Below, piece by piece: positions 5,178-5,940 of a stretch of DNA of 5,940 nucleotides. Position numbers and translations under genes: made by a program. Where the stretch lies: NCBI GenBank assembly GCA_009920585.1, contig RFZT01000159.1, forward strand, positions 1-5,940, given 5' to 3'. The notes beneath the pieces are model-generated. The model saw only the letters and a program-made list of their open reading frames with translations, was not told the DNA's origin and did no database searches. The stretch's first letter is position 1, and every line of letters starts with the position of its first letter. The stretch comes from a bacterium. Its GTDB lineage: Bacteria; Verrucomicrobiota; Verrucomicrobiia; Chthoniobacterales; Terrimicrobiaceae.

Positions 5178-5462
5178 CTCGGCTACCTTCCCTGGCTTTG
5201 GCTTCGACAGGGCGGTTCAATCTGGCTGCTGCTCCCCGCGGCGGCTAGTCTGGCGCTGTTCGCGTGGCTGTTGACCTTGCACGATACGGCCTCGGGGCCG
5301 GTGTACGCTTCCCATGGCGGGGTTTACATAAGAGCTGCCATCGCGTGGCTGTGGCCGGTGGATGGTGTTCGGCCTTCGGCCTAGGATGTGACCGGTGCGG
5401 CGGTGGCCTTGTTGGGCATGGGGATTATTGTGTTCCAGCCACACTCACCGGTTAGGCGCTAG
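5176..5462 (+). pseudogene. ynfA: Decayed second copy of ynfA (UPF0060), 5' truncated with internal amber stop
   Basis: Codons from GGC at 5181 give GYLPWLWLRQGG, AFAWLLTLH-type and GGVYIRAA blocks that align without gaps to the intact YnfA at 1494-1811 from about residue 19 to the end. Identity is roughly 70% by eye (about 62 of 87). Two lesions are seen. The N-terminal ~18 residues, which form helix 1 in the intact copy, have no counterpart. A TAG at 5382-5384 stands exactly where the intact copy has Trp85, a TGG-to-TAG change. After that stop the frame continues as DVTGAAVALLGMG with family-like sequence to the TAG at 5460-5462. The level of divergence says the two copies came in separately or split long ago, rather than by recent duplication. 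A terminator follows 19 nt on. Confidence 0.85.
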
Positions 5463-5480
5463 TTATCCGATCCTCCTGAC

Positions 5481-5511
5481 AAGCCGTCAAACTGTCGTTT
5501 GAGGGCTTTTT
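5481..5511 (+). terminator. Intrinsic terminator after the ynfA pseudogene
   Basis: AAGCC (5481-5485) pairs with GGCTT (5504-5508), then one G-G mismatch, then TCAAAC (5487-5492) pairs with GTTTGA (5497-5502) around a TGTC loop. A run of five T (5507-5511) closes the stem base. It lies 19 nt past the final stop of the ynfA pseudogene and in its direction. An alternative 9-bp hairpin, GTCGTTTGA (5494-5502) with TCAAACGAC (5514-5522), shares the middle arm. Confidence 0.65.
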
Positions 5512-5676
5512 CGTCAAACGACTGCTTGCTGCCTCTCCAAACATTGGCACATCTAGACGGAATGTCAGATCACAGCTTGAGGCCGTCTTTTATCCGGTTC
5601 AACTCATCTATGCTTGGCCACTGACAAGGTCCAACCCAATCGCTGGAACCCCCATAAATACTGGGGCCAACTTATG

Positions 5677-5766
5677 GACACGTCCACAAGGCAACAGAGA
5701 AAAGAGAGAAAAATTCGGGCTCTGAGGTCAAAAATCGGCGTAACGTGCCCTGACGCGTCCACAAGG
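5677..5766. repeat. 15-bp direct repeat, 75 bp apart
   Basis: GACACGTCCACAAGG at 5677-5691 recurs as GACGCGTCCACAAGG at 5752-5766, with one mismatch. The period is exactly 75 bp. No similarity between the copies is seen beyond the repeat. The meaning is unknown; it could be a decayed tandem repeat or paired protein sites. Confidence 0.55.
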
Positions 5767-5812
5767 AAAGACGCCGAAGCCCGCAGAAACAGGGCCATCC
5801 GGGAAAGAAAAA

Positions 5813-5837
5813 GGGGGACAGAGAAAATCTGTCCCCC
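5813..5837 (-). terminator. GGGGGACAGA palindrome: REP-like element and leftward intrinsic terminator
   Basis: GGGGGACAGA (5813-5822) and TCTGTCCCCC (5828-5837) form a perfect 10-bp stem with a 5-nt loop. On the minus strand the stem is followed by TTTTTCTTTC (5803-5812), the form of a strong intrinsic terminator for a gene entering from the right edge. The GGGGACAGA core is also a common dispersed palindrome in proteobacterial genomes, often found near REP-associated tyrosine transposases. No transposase is present here. Both readings may hold. Confidence 0.6.
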
Positions 5838-5940
5838 GTGTATGGTGGTGGATAGTTGACTACTTGCGAACTTGCTATTTCGACTACTTAGTAATTAAAA
5901 GTAAATGAGAGGGAATGCGCGGTAAGAACTTAACAGCTTA

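Larger units (their letters stand above)
5463..5940. other. 478-bp gene-poor tail with hairpins and repeats
   Basis: No convincing gene is seen. The base composition is visibly lower in GC than the lspA-czcI part. The stretch holds an intrinsic terminator (5481-5511), a small hairpin (CCCCA 5650-5654, TGGGG 5662-5666), a 15-bp direct repeat and a GGGGGACAGA palindrome. The longest plus-strand frame (5614-5859, TTG start) is Lys/Arg-rich and reads through the palindrome, so it is unlikely to be real. A leftward frame ending at 5576 spells PSIDELNRIKDGLKL before its stop, which could be the tail of a lost gene. Confidence 0.6.

Noticed and set aside
5614..5859. 81-codon Lys/Arg-rich plus-strand frame
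   Set aside because: It reads through the GGGGGACAGA palindrome and both direct repeats, starts with TTG without a ribosome site, and matches no family I know.
5463..5940. Integron attC site or CRISPR array
   Set aside because: No RYYYAAC/GTTRRRY core pair is seen, and the repeats are only two copies with unrelated spacing, so neither model fits.
1..5940. Complete transposon ends or tRNA genes
   Set aside because: No Tn3- or Tn21-type terminal inverted repeats, transposase frames or tRNA cloverleaf with a CCA end could be recognised by reading.

Overview
The window is a piece of a proteobacterial heavy-metal-resistance island, most like those of Beta- or Gammaproteobacteria. This rests on the gene families present (a CadA/PbrA-type P1B ATPase, a CadR/PbrR-type MerR regulator, a CzcI-like protein, a LspA resembling PbrC, and YnfA) and on a high-GC, GC3-biased coding style. 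No species can be named from the sequence alone.

Left part (1-1811). A heavy-metal ATPase gene runs leftward off the window edge, with only its first 282 codons present. It is divergent from a complete CadR/PbrR-like regulator gene. The 89 bp between them hold a textbook MerR-type promoter with a 19-bp spacer and an operator dyad. A small membrane-protein gene of the YnfA/UPF0060 family converges on the regulator gene.

Centre (2013-4515). Five leftward genes are packed with 4-nt overlaps or a 1-nt gap. In transcription order they are lspA (signal peptidase II), a short dsbB, a membrane-anchored dsbA-like thiol oxidoreductase, a SCO-family gene, and an 85-aa two-helix membrane protein I do not recognise. 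This looks like one translationally coupled operon for periplasmic thiol/disulfide and lipoprotein handling, placed beside metal efflux genes. A czcI-like gene for a Cys/His-rich exported protein lies 106 nt upstream on the same strand (4622-4948). Its perfect TATAAT box sits so close to the ATG that the mRNA is probably leaderless.

Right part (4949-5940). A second ynfA copy lies here on the opposite strand. It is decayed, with its first ~18 codons missing and an amber stop where the intact copy has Trp85. A strong intrinsic terminator follows it. The last ~480 bp hold no convincing gene. They contain hairpins, a 15-bp direct repeat and a perfect 10-bp-stem GGGGGACAGA palindrome that doubles as a leftward terminator.

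Together the genes suggest metal sensing (CadR), cytoplasmic export of Cd/Zn/Pb (CadA), and a periplasmic support set that may protect or refold Cys-rich envelope proteins. The orphan czcI without czcCBA and the broken ynfA indicate a rearranged, mosaic island.
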